The notes beneath the pieces were generated by a model. The model did not search any database. It saw only the letters and a program-made list of their open reading frames with translations, and was not told the origin of the DNA. A stretch of DNA of 64,000 bases from Isochrysis galbana (lineage: Eukaryota > Haptophyta > Isochrysidales > Isochrysidaceae). This document shows, one piece after another, positions 30,668-40,517 of this stretch; the stretch's first letter is position 1, and every line of letters begins with the position of its first letter. The stretch is from assembly GCA_018136815.1 (NCBI GenBank), contig CM030933.1, forward strand, positions 4,878,557 to 4,942,556, read 5' to 3'. The translations under genes and the position numbers were made by a program.

Positions 30668-31207
30668 ATGACGAGGCCGACTGGGCTCTGTTGGCTCTTG
30701 TTTGAGGAGGAGGAGGAGGAGGAGGAGTATATGAGGAGGAGGAGGAGGAGGAGGAGAATGAGGAAGATGGAAGATGGCGGTGGCGATGGCGATGGCGAGG
30801 AGGACATTGAACAAGCTGAAGATGGTGAGGGCGGAGGCGGAGGCCGGGCCAATGGCACGATTGAGGCGGAGGTGAGGAGTACTACCCAGGGTGACGAGCT
30901 AGACGAGCTGGCCAAGACCATGGCCATCGAGACGTACAACTGGGAGAAGGAGGACGTCTCCAAGCTCAAGAAGGCAGAGCTCCAACGACACCTCCGTGTA
31001 CGAGGTCTGCGCCTGCCGGCGCAAAGGAGCAAGGAGGAGCACGCGGTCATGCTCGCCGAGGCCGTCCGCGAAGGCGTACAAGTAGACGAGGCGGTCGTCC
31101 TTGCTCTACTTCGTGCAGCACATGCGGAGGACGCCTCTCGAGCAGCACATGCACCAGGTACGGGTACGAGTGCGAGTGTCGAGTCGAGCGGAGCCGGAGG
31201 GCTCTGA
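30668..31207 (+). CDS. SAP-like domain protein
   Basis: A 179-residue ORF from the ATG at 30668. A glutamate/arginine run (residues 13-32) comes from a GAG/AGG microsatellite, then an acidic Gly-rich linker. Residues about 97-131 fit a SAP motif, the helix-loop-helix of chromatin and RNA-processing proteins: 'VSKLKKAELQRHLRVRGLRL' then 'SKEEHAVMLAEAV'. The C-terminus is Ala-rich. The N-terminal end is doubtful because the microsatellite keeps several frames open. A nuclear role is an inference. Confidence 0.5.
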   Translation: MTRPTGLCWLLFEEEEEEEEYMRRRRRRRRMRKMEDGGGDGDGEEDIEQAEDGEGGGGGRANGTIEAEVRSTTQGDELDELAKTMAIETYNWEKEDVSKLKKAELQRHLRVRGLRLPAQRSKEEHAVMLAEAVREGVQVDEAVVLALLRAAHAEDASRAAHAPGTGTSASVESSGAGGL

Positions 31208-33042
31208 GCCACTCCGTCGCGAGCGGCACCGGCGGCTAGCGCGGCGCTTTGGCCCTCCTCCCCACCGGGAGTCGGGTGAATGAAATTCTGGACTGGGTCG
31301 GGCAACCCCATTTGGGTGTCTGGACGGGGGACGAACGGCGAACGAAGGGCGGTGGGGCGGCGAGGCGCTCCTAGCGGCCCTAGTGTGTTGGGTTTCAAGA
31401 GATTGTTAGACCTACAAAGAACTCTTCCCTCAGGGAGGGAGCCTAGGCTGCTAGAGTGCAGCGACGCAGCGAACAACGACGGACAAAGGAGCTGAGAACA
31501 ACAGGATACACCGACTCACGAACACACCGGAATCATTCACCCAAACCAAGCAAATTATCAAGCAACCGCGACCCCAAATCACCGATAACTCAAACACGTC
31601 GCGAGAGACGGAGAGAGAGAGCGAGAGAGAGAGAGAGACTCCGCAGCGACGGCCGGAGCGTGTCTCCGTTGTAACTTCCCACGTAGCGGAGAGTCCGAAG
31701 GGGAGCGTCATGTCGCGCGACCACGGCGATCACTTTGGATACAGATCGCAACGAGATGTCTTCACGACAGAGGAAATCTTGCCGTTGAGCGTGAACCTTC
31801 TAGACGCTTCTAACGAACAACCCTGAGTAGCAACCAAGGGGAAGAAACACCAAAGGGGCCAAGGGCTTGCATGTAACTTGCATCAAGGGGAAAGATTCCC
31901 TCACCTAAGAAGCGAACCTACACCAATCTCCAAGGGGAGATGGCAAATTAAACCTCAAATCTCGAGCGGATAGAGCAACCGACTCGCTCGCCAAACACCT
32001 TGACCGAGAAGAAAGAAGCAAGGACCTACAAGCCAAGGGTAGCGGACCTAGGGAATATGAGAGGAAGTTTCCGAACGCCAACGCCAAACGCCGAACGCGG
32101 GGATTCAACGAAACCCTAACCAGGCCAAGCAGAACCTACGAAGAACAGGCCTGGACAACAACGAAAGTCAGCAGGTCCCAAGAAAGAACCGGAACCCAAC
32201 AAGAAACAACAAGCCTTGCAAGAAGCTAAACAAGCCTTCACAAGGTAACTCGAGAGCCTGAGACAAGCGCGCAGCGAGTGACAGGCGACCTGGCTCCTTT
32301 GGGTCAAGATTACCCGAAAGGAGGAAACCTGGAATCTAGACCTGACAAACAGGCTAGAAGGAACGAAACGAGAACTCGAATTCTAGATCGCTAGGGACGA
32401 ACCCTACCAACCTAGATGTACCTGAGCTTCGCCGTGTGGCCGCACGACGAAGGACCTGGAAATAAGAGCCTAGAAATCGCATCATCTAGGATGAATGCGA
32501 CAGCGAGCCGATGAGACTCGTCCTTCCTACCCTTGCAGCTACGCCAATCGCCGCAACTACCGGCGCGGACCGCGTCGAAATCAGCCACGCCCCGTAATGA
32601 TGGCAGTCGCGCACTCGTCCCGAAGGGCATTTCTTCCCAGGGTCCAAATAAAGGCAAACGACCTAACAATAAATATCGCGACCAGCAGTATCAAGTATAA
32701 TCTTAGTTGGCAAACTATGCAACAATAGACGATCGTCTTTGACCTCAACCAACATAAATTGTTGATGAAGGCGATTTGATGAGAAGAATGGCTTTCGCAC
32801 AAATGATGGGTGTGCTTATCGTCTGCCTAGTATCGCCTTGGTTTCGCCACCACGATGCCCTTGCAGTTCACACCGTGCATGATGCTGTTGTTTCACACGC
32901 CGCACGAGTAATGCAAGACTCAGCTTTTCCTGAAAGCCAGTCATTCGCAGGTTGCTCGCAGATGACATGCCCCCCAAATCTGCATGAGATCCAGCACCCC
33001 AGAAGGAGCCAAGCACGCGTCGAGGATATCTTCTCGTACTCA
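31208..33042. other. long non-coding stretch, unassigned
   Basis: About 31390-32480 is unusually A/G-rich on the plus strand, with recurring CTAGG-like words and few long ORFs, and opens with TGTTGGGTTTC, a start seen in copia-type LTRs. No matching end or coding region was found. A plus-strand ORF at 32779-33126 begins with a signal-peptide-like stretch ('MMGVLIVCLVSPWF') but overlaps the last exon of the glutaredoxin-like gene. Confidence 0.35.
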
Positions 33043-33998
33043 TCATTTGCGCTCAAGTCTTTCTGCGTCGGGCTCTCCATGTCTTGGTGCGAAGTCGCCG
33101 GCCCTAGCTTCAGCGAGAGCGGATAGTGCCTCCGCCCGCTCCAACCTGCATGAAACAGGTGATGCCCTCGTGAGTTTATGTGGAGCTAGCCTAAGACTCG
33201 CACTGGTGATTAAAGCCCTGCCTCAAAGTGTTTCGCACATCCAAGGTAAATCCACTAAAGCCGCGTGACAAGTGCAAAGTGATCATCCAGGATAAGCCGC
33301 CTATCTACCTGTGCTTTGTCCAATAGTTACCATTGATGTGCAACACTGGGATGTCGTATTTGTACTTCCCCCACCACATTGTCTTATCCTCATCGGTGAT
33401 GTCCACCTAAGAGCACGGCATCAAGGCTCCATACAAGAGATTGTGGCAATTCAGTCTATTTGTATGAGTTCGCGCTCGTGGATTCTGGTGAAGCATACCG
33501 ATTCAAGGGAGTGTGGCTCTTCCTCGGCGACCGTCCGCAAAACATCCTTCACTTTGTCACAGAGCGTGCATCCCTCCTTGGTGAATAGGCGCACGACAGG
33601 CGCGCAGCTCTACAATGAAGCGGGAAAGGGAGGGGTAGCAATTCATCAATGTAGCAGAGCTCCCCCTTCCCCCCCTCGATGTCGCTCTCGCTCGCGTTCT
33701 CTCTCTTGCTCGCCTGCTCGCTCTCACACTCCTCCCCTCGCTCTGCCCCTTTGCCTCGCGCGCTCTGTTGTTTTCCAAATCTCTCTCTCTCTCTCTCTCA
33801 TACTTGTGGTGCATCAGCCTCAGCAGGTTGCCACACCTCGGTTGCCTGGTAGACCATCCCACTCACGCTGGCCATCATGCGGCAGCGGCGCGTGAGCGGC
33901 AAAGCCAGCCGCCTAGACACGACCAGCCCCGTCGCGAGCGCGCCCGCCTGTGGCCCGGCCGACAGTGCCATCGCCGACAGCGCCGACAGCGCCAACAT
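33043..33998 (-). CDS. glutaredoxin-like protein, four exons
   Basis: Exons 33998-33804, 33609-33499, 33406-33309 and 33145-33043 give 168 residues with matching intron phases and GT-AG sites. The core reads 'VVRLFTKEGCTLCDKVKDVL' (CxxC at 79-82), 'VDITDE', 'KYKYDIPVLHING' and 'HRLERAEALSALAEARAG'. This matches the small glutaredoxin-like (DUF836-type) family that includes yeast YDR286C. The first 65 residues are an Ala/Leu-rich, basic presequence suggesting an organelle or the secretory route. Intron 1 carries a CT repeat. It is predicted to be a thiol-disulfide redox protein; its partner is unknown. Confidence 0.85.
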
Positions 33999-34018
33999 TC
34001 TCCCGCCACAACCCCAAC

Positions 34019-34145
34019 TTAGTTCTGAGGGTTCCGTGGAATTAGAGAAGTAGAGGATAGAAGTTCTGAGGCTGGGAGAGGGGAGGCGTCGGCGCGTGCT
34101 TCATCGCTAAAACTATAATGACAATAGTTATAGTAGAAGTTTTTT
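34019..34145 (-). pseudogene. decayed LINE 5' fragment
   Basis: On the minus strand a degenerate hairpin B (about 34108-34135) precedes an ATG at about 34104 starting MKHAPTPPLSQP, a diverged form of MERAPTAPTSQP. Similarity ends after about 15 residues. Confidence 0.5.
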
Positions 34146-34645
34146 TGGCCGATGGCATAAAAGGGGCGAGCAAACTTCCCGACTTCTGGGGGCAAGCGCT
34201 CGGCACCATACGCTCGCTGCACCTCACACCCACGACGATCAGCAGGGAAGGAGCATTTTCACAGCCGATATAGTATAACCCCACGCACGGCCGTAGACCG
34301 TAGCACCCTGACCCTGGCCTCTCACCTCTCAAGATGGACCTGCTGTCCGTTGTGGGCGGAACTCTGGAGCAAGCTAGAATGTAACACTTTTTACAACATC
34401 TTCGCAAAGACTACAACTGCAGCGTGTTATGCCATGAAAGAAAATGGGTCGTGCCGCATGAGCGCTAGTACTCGCACTCCCGATCACTCTTGTGCAGTGA
34501 ATTGAAAGTCAAGCAAGAGTCAAGACGTAGTTGCAACAAGCTCAAGGGCCCACGAACAAGACTGAACAGGACACCAGAACAGGAGAAAGTCGCCCAAGAC
34601 TCGCGAACTACGCGCTCGCAGGCACCATCGCCATCATCTAAGCCG
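34146..34645. other. intergenic, nothing recognised
   Basis: Downstream flank of the F-box/MATH gene. No coding pattern. Confidence 0.4.
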
Positions 34646-35806
34646 TCATACAAGAGTCATTTCATCGGTGAGACATCTCGTGCAAACATCAAAATTGCAG
34701 CCTTCAACACATCGGTGGAGACTGGCACTCGACTTTTCTTCGCAACAGAGATCGCAAAAGAAACGGGCGCCTTGCTTATAGTATTCCTGCAGACCGTCCG
34801 CACGCATGAGAGGATGTCGAATGCATGTCTTGCTACACAATAGATGCCCGTTATGGACGCGAACGCGAGCTGTCACCTGCCGTCAAGGAAAAGGGGCAGA
34901 TGTTGAGCGTTCAATGCGAGGATCTCGCGGGAAAGCTGCTGGCGACAATCCTTGAGGGAAGCTTAGGGTTCGTGCTACAAGCCATGACGGGCTTTCATGC
35001 GAAAGGCAGTCCGATTGGACAGTGCATGACGCTAAAACTCTGAAGTGCAAACCCACCTTGATCCCACCGTTAGCATCAATAAACGGGCAGCCAGGCGCCG
35101 CGAGCTCTTCAGACGTGGCGAAAGCCTCCTCGCCGCATCCCCATCCCCAGTCGGTGCTCGTGCGATCAAAGAGGTGACGGAAAAATTTGGTGACGGATCT
35201 TTTCGACTTGGCGCTCATGTCATGCAAGATAATCTCGCATTCGGTACGCCTTGCCCATGGCTCACCGTCCGTGCATATGGAGAAGATGGTGGTCTGTCCG
35301 GAAGCGGTCTGAGTCGTTTCAAGATGCTCACCGGGAAGCGGCTCCGCAACCTCGAGGTAAAGGCCTAGCTTCCCGTGCTTGCACCAGTTGCATCCCTGCG
35401 CATTCGCCTCAGCCTCGTATGAGCTTGATCCGTCTCGTATGGAGGCGCAACCAGCCTTCAGGCCACCGCACTCTATCTCACAGCGCTGGCACCGTCGCAC
35501 GGAGGGGATGACGCGTAGGCACCAATCGTATGCGCCACTTGAAGAAGTAGGCCGGAGAAGTGTGCCGTACGCAGGCATTTCTCGGATCGATTGCACGTAG
35601 AAGATGTGCTCATTCCAGCTGGCGAGCCGCTCAGCGCAGCCGCTAACGGCAGCTGCCCACCGCTTGCACACGCAGCGGGCGGCGAGGAGCTGGGCGCACA
35701 TGCCGCGAAGCCGGGCGGCATACGCGTCGAGGATAAGCGCGAGTAGGTCGTCGTCCCCCAGCACCGCGCGCATCGCCGCCATGCGCGTGCCGCGTCGCGT
35801 GCGCAT
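34646..35806 (-). CDS. F-box-like, MATH and zinc-binding protein, two exons
   Basis: Exons 35806-35057 and 34876-34646, joined by a GT-AG intron (AAG|GTGGGT) in phase 0, give 326 residues. Residues about 15-45 resemble an F-box ('DDDLLALILDAYAARL', 'CVCKRWAAAV'). Residues about 130-255 fit a MATH/TRAF-like fold: 'LGLYLEVAEPLPGEHLET', 'IFSICTDGEPWARRTECEII', 'WGWGCGEEAFATSEEL', with the last strand 'GGIKVTARVRV' restored by splicing. The C-terminal 55 residues carry Cys/His pairs ('FFCDLCCEE', 'CNFDVCTRC') like a ZZ or DC1 zinc module. It could be an E3 ligase adaptor; this is inferred. Confidence 0.7.
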
Positions 35807-35934
35807 CCGTCCGCCGCGCTGCGCCCGCCCCTCGCCCCCGCCTCCCTCTGCGCCGTCGCTCGGCTCATACAAGTGGGTGGTATTAAAAAATATGAGCGCG
35901 CCAACCTTTTTTAGGGGGGTGAGTATGTGAGTAC

Positions 35935-36093
35935 TTTATGTAGTTGCAGGGGGTTTGCTGTCGCGCGCCGTGAGTTGGGTGTGTTCGCGGCGCAGCCGCT
36001 GGGTGCGGTTCATTGTTTCGCTTGGTTGAGCGCCGCGTTTAGGCGGTCGTCCGTCGCGGCGAGGGCGGCGGCGGCGAGGGAGGGAGGCGGCGC
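35935..36093 (-). pseudogene. LINE ORF1 fragment, inner part, split by hAT
   Basis: Continuation of the LINE ORF1 whose start lies at 39104 beyond the hAT element. Joined across one copy of the 8-bp duplication it reads MERAPPPSLAAAALAATDD and stops at 36010, closely matching the ORF1 start at 52277. Confidence 0.75.
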
Positions 36094-36292
36094 CCTACAT
36101 GTGAAACACAGTCAAACTAAGAAATAAAACAGCAAAAACAGTATGTTTTTTGCCGTCGAAAAAAAACAGAGAAAAACAGTCTAAAAAACAGATGTGCGGG
36201 GGGGGGGGGGGCACGGCGGGACGAGGGGCGGCCCGTGTCGCGCTCCCTCCCTCCCTCCCTCCCTCTGTCCTTGCTACTCTTGCCACCGCTCC

Positions 36293-38707
36293 ATGCCAGG
36301 CCCAGCCGCCACCGCCACCCCTCCCTTCAACCCCAACCCCGACCGAGCGTCGCGTTTCTCCCACGCTGCTGCACGATCCGCCGCCACCGCTCTCACGCTC
36401 ACGACAGGGATGCGACCGCAGAGCGAGAGCAGCACACCGTCATCATCACGAACATGGGAGTCGCTGCTCGATGGCGGATGCGAAGCGCAGGCGCAAGACG
36501 AAGACGAACCTGAAGAACGGAGGGGAGCCATATTCAACGGCATGCCAGCACGCGCGACCGGGCTGAGCCAGCCCATGCTGCATGGTCGCAAGCGGTTCCT
36601 TGTCGCAAGGCGCTCGGACCCTGTTTGGGCGTGTGTGGTCGTGGTTGACGAGGAGGACCCCAACCACCCGCAGTGGCGATGCATCGGCTGCGGCGCCAAT
36701 CGACGTGGAGGGGCGACACGCATCGCGGATCACTTGTTAGGCAGAGGTAACTCTGCCCGGTGCAAAGCGCAAGACGCATCGTTCCTGTCCCTCGTAGAGA
36801 AGGTACAAGAGAGCGAGTCCCTCAAGCTTGTGAGAAAAAAGTCGAAGACCGCGATGAGGGAGGTGAACAACGCCACGTCGCAGTGTCTGCCAAAGGACTG
36901 TTCATCATCGGCATCTACTCCCATCTCTACCCCAAGGGAGAAGGGCCAAGCCCCGTTGCAATTCAACCAAGGGCAGAAGGAAGCGTGCGACAACGCTATC
37001 GCTGAGTGTTTCTTTGCGTGCAACATCCCTGCAGCGGTAGCTGACCACCCCAAGTTCAAGGCGATGGTCGCGGCCCTGAAGACAGCTCTAGCTTCGTATA
37101 AGCCGCCGTACCGGCAGGCTCTCTACGGGACCTTGCTAGATGCAACCGTCGCACGCTTGCATCGCGAGCTTGCGCCGTTGCGACAACAGTTGCTCAGCAA
37201 CGGGTGCACCCTTGTCTCAGATGGATGGGACAACGTAGTGAAGGACCATCTCGTGAACATGCTCTATGGGAATGCAGGTTGCATGCTGTTCGACGGGACC
37301 GTCAAGGTGGCGAGCTCCGACTCTGAGAACGCCAACTTCTTGGCTGAGCTTCTCCGGCAGACCATCGAGCGCCATGGCCGATTGTGCTTTGTGCAGGTCG
37401 TCACCGACACGTGCAGTGTGATGAAGGCGGCGTGGAAAATCCTAGAGAATCACTACCCTTGGCTCACGGCGACTTGCTGCGGCACTCACGTCTTGAGTCT
37501 CGAATTGAAGGATTTCGCCAAGGTGCCTGAAGTGGCCAACATCATTGCAAAGGTAGGCTCTGTCTTATCTCTCTTTTGGGGCCGGACGCGGTGGCCACGG
37601 ACGAAGCTGAGGGAGGTCATCGAAGCCAATCATGGGCGCCCATTCGGCTTGTATCGAGCGAAGCAAACGCGATTCGCTGGCAAATTCCGAGAAATGTCCC
37701 GCATGCTCCGAGTGAAGGCTGATTTGCAGCAGGTAGTCGTGACAGCTGAGTTCGCGGCACATAAGTTCACATCGCGGGGGCGATCGTTGGGCGACACCGA
37801 TGGGGACGATGAGATGCTAGAGGCAGACATTGGGCGGAAGGTGAAGTCCATTGTGTTGGATGAAGAAGGCTTTTGGAAACCTCTCGTTCTCATCCTTCAT
37901 GTCGCGTTGCCCATCCTCAAGTTGCTACGTTTGCTGGATGGAAATGCGTTTTGCATAGGCAAGGTGTACGATCGAATGTTCTCCATTGGCGAGAGGATTG
38001 GAGCGCTGCAGCTCAAAGTCCCATGGTTCAAAGCCTTAGGTAAGATCCACGCAGCTCGGTGGGAATATTTGCATTCCCCCATGCATGCCGCGGCCTACGC
38101 ACTTGATCCTCAGTTTTTGCATACTGCAGAAGGGGCGTTCGATCAAGCCACAACGGATGGGTTGCAGCAGATATTCGATCGATTGTGCTTGCGTGCCGCA
38201 ATTCTTGAGTCATCTGAGCCGGAAGAGGCATGGCAACAATACACATTCAGCACGCCTGCAGTTGTCTCCAGGGTGTCGCAAGTAGAGCGGGAGTTTTCAG
38301 TGTTTCAAGGCAAAGAAGGCGCCTTCTCTCGACCGTCCGCGCTTGAAAACGCAAAGCAAATGGAGCCGTCTCGATGGTGGACCACCTATGGGAAGCATGT
38401 GCCAATGCTAGCTAGCATAGCGCAGCATGTTTTGTCGCAACCTGCGGCTGCGTCGGCAGCGGAGCGCAACTGGTCGGTCTACGGCCAAATTCACAGCGCT
38501 AATCGGTCACGAATGAGCCACAACACGGCAGATAAGTTGGTCTTTTGTCACGAGTCGATGCATGTGCAGCGCAATTTGCAAGATGCGGGCTGGGCCCCAG
38601 ATGTGGTAAAGTGGGAGAGTGATGACGACAGTGACGCAGAGGATGATTGGGTTGGCGATGTGAGCGCAGTTCCAAGTGAGGAGCTTGTGCAAAAGCTGCT
38701 CGTCTGA
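36293..38707 (+). CDS. hAT transposase with BED zinc finger
   Basis: An 804-residue ORF from the ATG at 36293. A BED-type zinc finger lies at about 110-160 (C130, C133, H147, C157 in 'WRCIGCGANRRGG' and 'ADHLLGRGNSARC'). The RNase H-like core has 'LVSDGW' (first Asp), 'QVVTDTCSVMKAAWKILENH' (second Asp) and 'ATCCGTHVLSL'. The C-terminal hAT dimerisation region is 'AAASAAERNWSVYGQIHSAN' followed by RSRMSHNTADKLVF, bearing the expected Glu. It is full length with no internal stop. It would bind the element ends and catalyse cut-and-paste transposition. Confidence 0.93.
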   Translation: MPGPAATATPPFNPNPDRASRFSHAAARSAATALTLTTGMRPQSESSTPSSSRTWESLLDGGCEAQAQDEDEPEERRGAIFNGMPARATGLSQPMLHGRKRFLVARRSDPVWACVVVVDEEDPNHPQWRCIGCGANRRGGATRIADHLLGRGNSARCKAQDASFLSLVEKVQESESLKLVRKKSKTAMREVNNATSQCLPKDCSSSASTPISTPREKGQAPLQFNQGQKEACDNAIAECFFACNIPAAVADHPKFKAMVAALKTALASYKPPYRQALYGTLLDATVARLHRELAPLRQQLLSNGCTLVSDGWDNVVKDHLVNMLYGNAGCMLFDGTVKVASSDSENANFLAELLRQTIERHGRLCFVQVVTDTCSVMKAAWKILENHYPWLTATCCGTHVLSLELKDFAKVPEVANIIAKVGSVLSLFWGRTRWPRTKLREVIEANHGRPFGLYRAKQTRFAGKFREMSRMLRVKADLQQVVVTAEFAAHKFTSRGRSLGDTDGDDEMLEADIGRKVKSIVLDEEGFWKPLVLILHVALPILKLLRLLDGNAFCIGKVYDRMFSIGERIGALQLKVPWFKALGKIHAARWEYLHSPMHAAAYALDPQFLHTAEGAFDQATTDGLQQIFDRLCLRAAILESSEPEEAWQQYTFSTPAVVSRVSQVEREFSVFQGKEGAFSRPSALENAKQMEPSRWWTTYGKHVPMLASIAQHVLSQPAAASAAERNWSVYGQIHSANRSRMSHNTADKLVFCHESMHVQRNLQDAGWAPDVVKWESDDDSDAEDDWVGDVSAVPSEELVQKLLV

Positions 38708-38980
38708 TGCATGCATTGATGCAATGTGCATTGTCTCATTGTCTCTTGTCGGCATCTGAACGATATCGCGCGTATGTGTGTTATATTGTTATATGTCTCC
38801 TAAATATATTTCTCACCATCACAATATCATACGAGTAGCATAATAGCTGTTTCCAATTGCAAGCAATGCCCATGCAATGTGTGTGTGGCCCCTCTAGTTT
38901 CAGATTTCAGAAGCCACGGCCAGCCCAGAGAGAGTCGGCCCCGGCCGGCCGGCGGCCGGCCAAGGCCGGCCGCTGAGCTC

Positions 38981-39031
38981 TTCGCTGTTTTATTTCGGGC
39001 GGCCGCCGGCCGCCCGAAATAAAACAGCGAA
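38981..39031. repeat. perfect 24-bp palindrome near the hAT right end
   Basis: Arms of 24 bases (38981-39004 and 39008-39031) around a 3-base loop, inside the element's right subterminal region. One arm overlaps the subterminal block shared with the left end. Confidence 0.85.
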
Positions 39032-39087
39032 AAACATATGTTTTGGGCCTCCGAAAAAAAACACTGTTCCTGTGTTTCACATGTAGG

Positions 39088-39132
39088 GGCGGCGCGCGCT
39101 CCATGCTGACCCTATCGTTTTAACGATAGTTC
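39088..39132 (-). mobile_element. LINE ORF1 start with hairpin B, outer part of the hAT target
   Basis: Minus strand: hairpin at 39112-39129 (stem CTATCGT, loop TAAA), then GGTCAGC and the ATG at 39104. ORF1 breaks off at the hAT target duplication and resumes at 36093. Confidence 0.8.
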
Positions 39133-39815
39133 GGCCGTTCCGGGCCTACCTCTTACCCCCCCAAGCCTCCTGGCCCGGCCCCACGCGTTCGCGCCTACCG
39201 TTGATTCGAAATCTTGAGAGCTGGTGTGTGGGGTGCGTGTGGCATGTTCACCTCTCACCTCCGCCTTCACCTTCACCGCAAAGGCGAAAGGCGTGCGCCG
39301 AGGTGTCACTCGTCACTCGTCGAAGTGGATGAACAAAAAAGTGTATGCCGTCCGCCCGGTAGCGGTGCAAACTTAGCCGCTCTAGCCCTCAGTACATTAG
39401 CGGTTCACATGAGCGTCTCGAGTTTTGTGATACTTTCGTACACATTGTGCAAAAATACGAGTATAACTTATAGTCCAGTCTAGCGTGCAAAGCACCAGGC
39501 ACCAGGCCTTATGGACCCAGTGAGTTGGCGTCACAAATTTCCTTGTCATTCGATGTCTGTGCTTCAAGAGAAGGGCCTCACTCAAAATATACCGGAGGGG
39601 GGCCCGACTATATTTCGCGCACCGCCTTCGAGGGCCCGAAATTCGGTATTTTTCGTCGAAAAAGACGAGAACGAGAAGCGCTCAATTAGAGGTGGGGGAG
39701 AGTGGGTTAAAAAAAACTCTTGTTGATCCGGAGGTCCACATTTTTTTATCGTCGGACCGGGGGAAGATTTCCCCCCGTCTCTCTCCCCGCTCGATTCCGA
39801 ATCCGAGGCAGAGCG
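39133..39815. other. intergenic, nothing firm
   Basis: No conserved coding pattern. Overlapping short frames on both strands have no family features. Confidence 0.35.
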
Positions 39816-40070
39816 ATGGCGACCGACCCGCCTGACAGGCCGACCGTCGCCGCCCGGGCGCGACCGGCTCATTGCGTTGTACGGCCCCCAGGAAGAGTTG
39901 CACCTCCGGGCGTCCGAGCCAACGCTTGCCAACGTCAAGCGAGCCAAAGCAGTGGGGCTCGAGCGCAAGCGAATCAAGGCATTCCTGCAGCGCGTGGGGC
40001 GAGGATGGGTCAGTGTGGATGTGTGCCACCCTCAAGACCCCGCGTGCCCCCTACCAGTGGCCCCCCACAC
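39816..40070 (+). pseudogene. possible integrase/transposase N-terminal remnant
   Basis: In one frame about 39870-40050 reads 'LYGPQEELHLRASEPTLANV', 'KRAKAVGLERKRIKAFLQRV' and then GRGWVSVDV. The pattern of a Tyr-containing strand, a basic helix and R-I-K-x-F-L resembles the N-terminal segment of retroelement or Polinton-type integrases. It has no continuing catalytic domain. Confidence 0.3.
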
Positions 40071-40299
40071 TGCCCGCGAGAGGTGTGGGCTCACCATGCC
40101 CACTACCTCCAGGCCATTCTTCGGCCGATCGCGGGCGATTGCCCTTCGCGGAAGCTCCGCGTTTCTTATAGTGATGCGCCCCTTATTCATTTCTCTGATT
40201 CCCTCCCGTGGGCGACCGTGTCATTCTCCCAAAATAGACCGCCACGCCCGGGGGAAGGGAGGGGGGTCACTCACCGACGCCATTGCCTTTCGTGGGGCG

Positions 40300-40422
40300 G
40301 GAGGGGGTTCGTGGGGGGGGGAGACGGTTGCCGGGGCAGGTAGGGGGGACCCTGCGGAATCCTTGGACACCCAGGGGAGGTGGAAAATAGTGGTTAAAAA
40401 GAGTGAGTGACCGGGCTAGTGG
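40300..40422 (+). mobile_element. LINE-like 3' tail, GAGTGAGTGACCGGGCTAG type
   Basis: Shares a block with 54555-54676: 'GTTGCCGGGGCAGGTAGG', 'GGAATCCTTGGACACC', 'AAATAGTGGTTAAAA' and the end GAGTGAGTGACCGGGCTA. It abuts a LINE ORF1 fragment in the opposite orientation. Confidence 0.6.
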
Positions 40423-40517
40423 CTTGGGTCGGCCCCGTTGGGGCGTCGTGGCGGCAGAGGGCTGGGAGGTGGGAGCGGTCGGCGCGCGCTCCATCGCTAA
40501 AACTATAACGATAGTTT
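40423..40517 (-). pseudogene. LINE ORF1 5' fragment
   Basis: Hairpin B at 40500-40517 (loop CGTT) and ATG at 40494. MERAPTAPTSQPSAATTPQR is followed by RGRPKP, then the family match ends at the tail repeat, about 25 residues in. Confidence 0.8.

Larger units (their letters stand above)
36094..39087 (+). mobile_element. hAT-family DNA transposon with an intact ORF
   Basis: The terminal inverted repeat CCTACATGTGAAACACAG is present at both ends (36094-36111 and, complementary, 39070-39087). The element is flanked by identical 8-bp copies of GGCGGCGC (36086-36093 and 39088-39095), the duplication size typical of hAT. A subterminal block starting GAAATAAAACAGC lies near both ends in the same orientation (36120-36170 and 39015-39065). 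One long transposase ORF fills the interior. Intact ends, duplication and ORF suggest a recent insertion. Confidence 0.95.

Noticed and set aside
30334-31476. A 380-residue minus-strand ORF
   Set aside because: It is the mirror of a C/G-rich and GAG-repeat region. The plus strand carries the SAP-like protein, and the minus-strand product is Ser/Pro low-complexity.
32779-33126. A 115-residue ORF with a signal-peptide-like start
   Set aside because: Its second half lies antisense to the last exon of the glutaredoxin-like gene, which has much stronger family support. Mentioned only within the intergenic entry.
39720-40343. A 207-residue plus-strand ORF
   Set aside because: The more protein-like reading of the same DNA is in another frame (about 39870-40050), and most of this ORF is Pro/Arg low-complexity.
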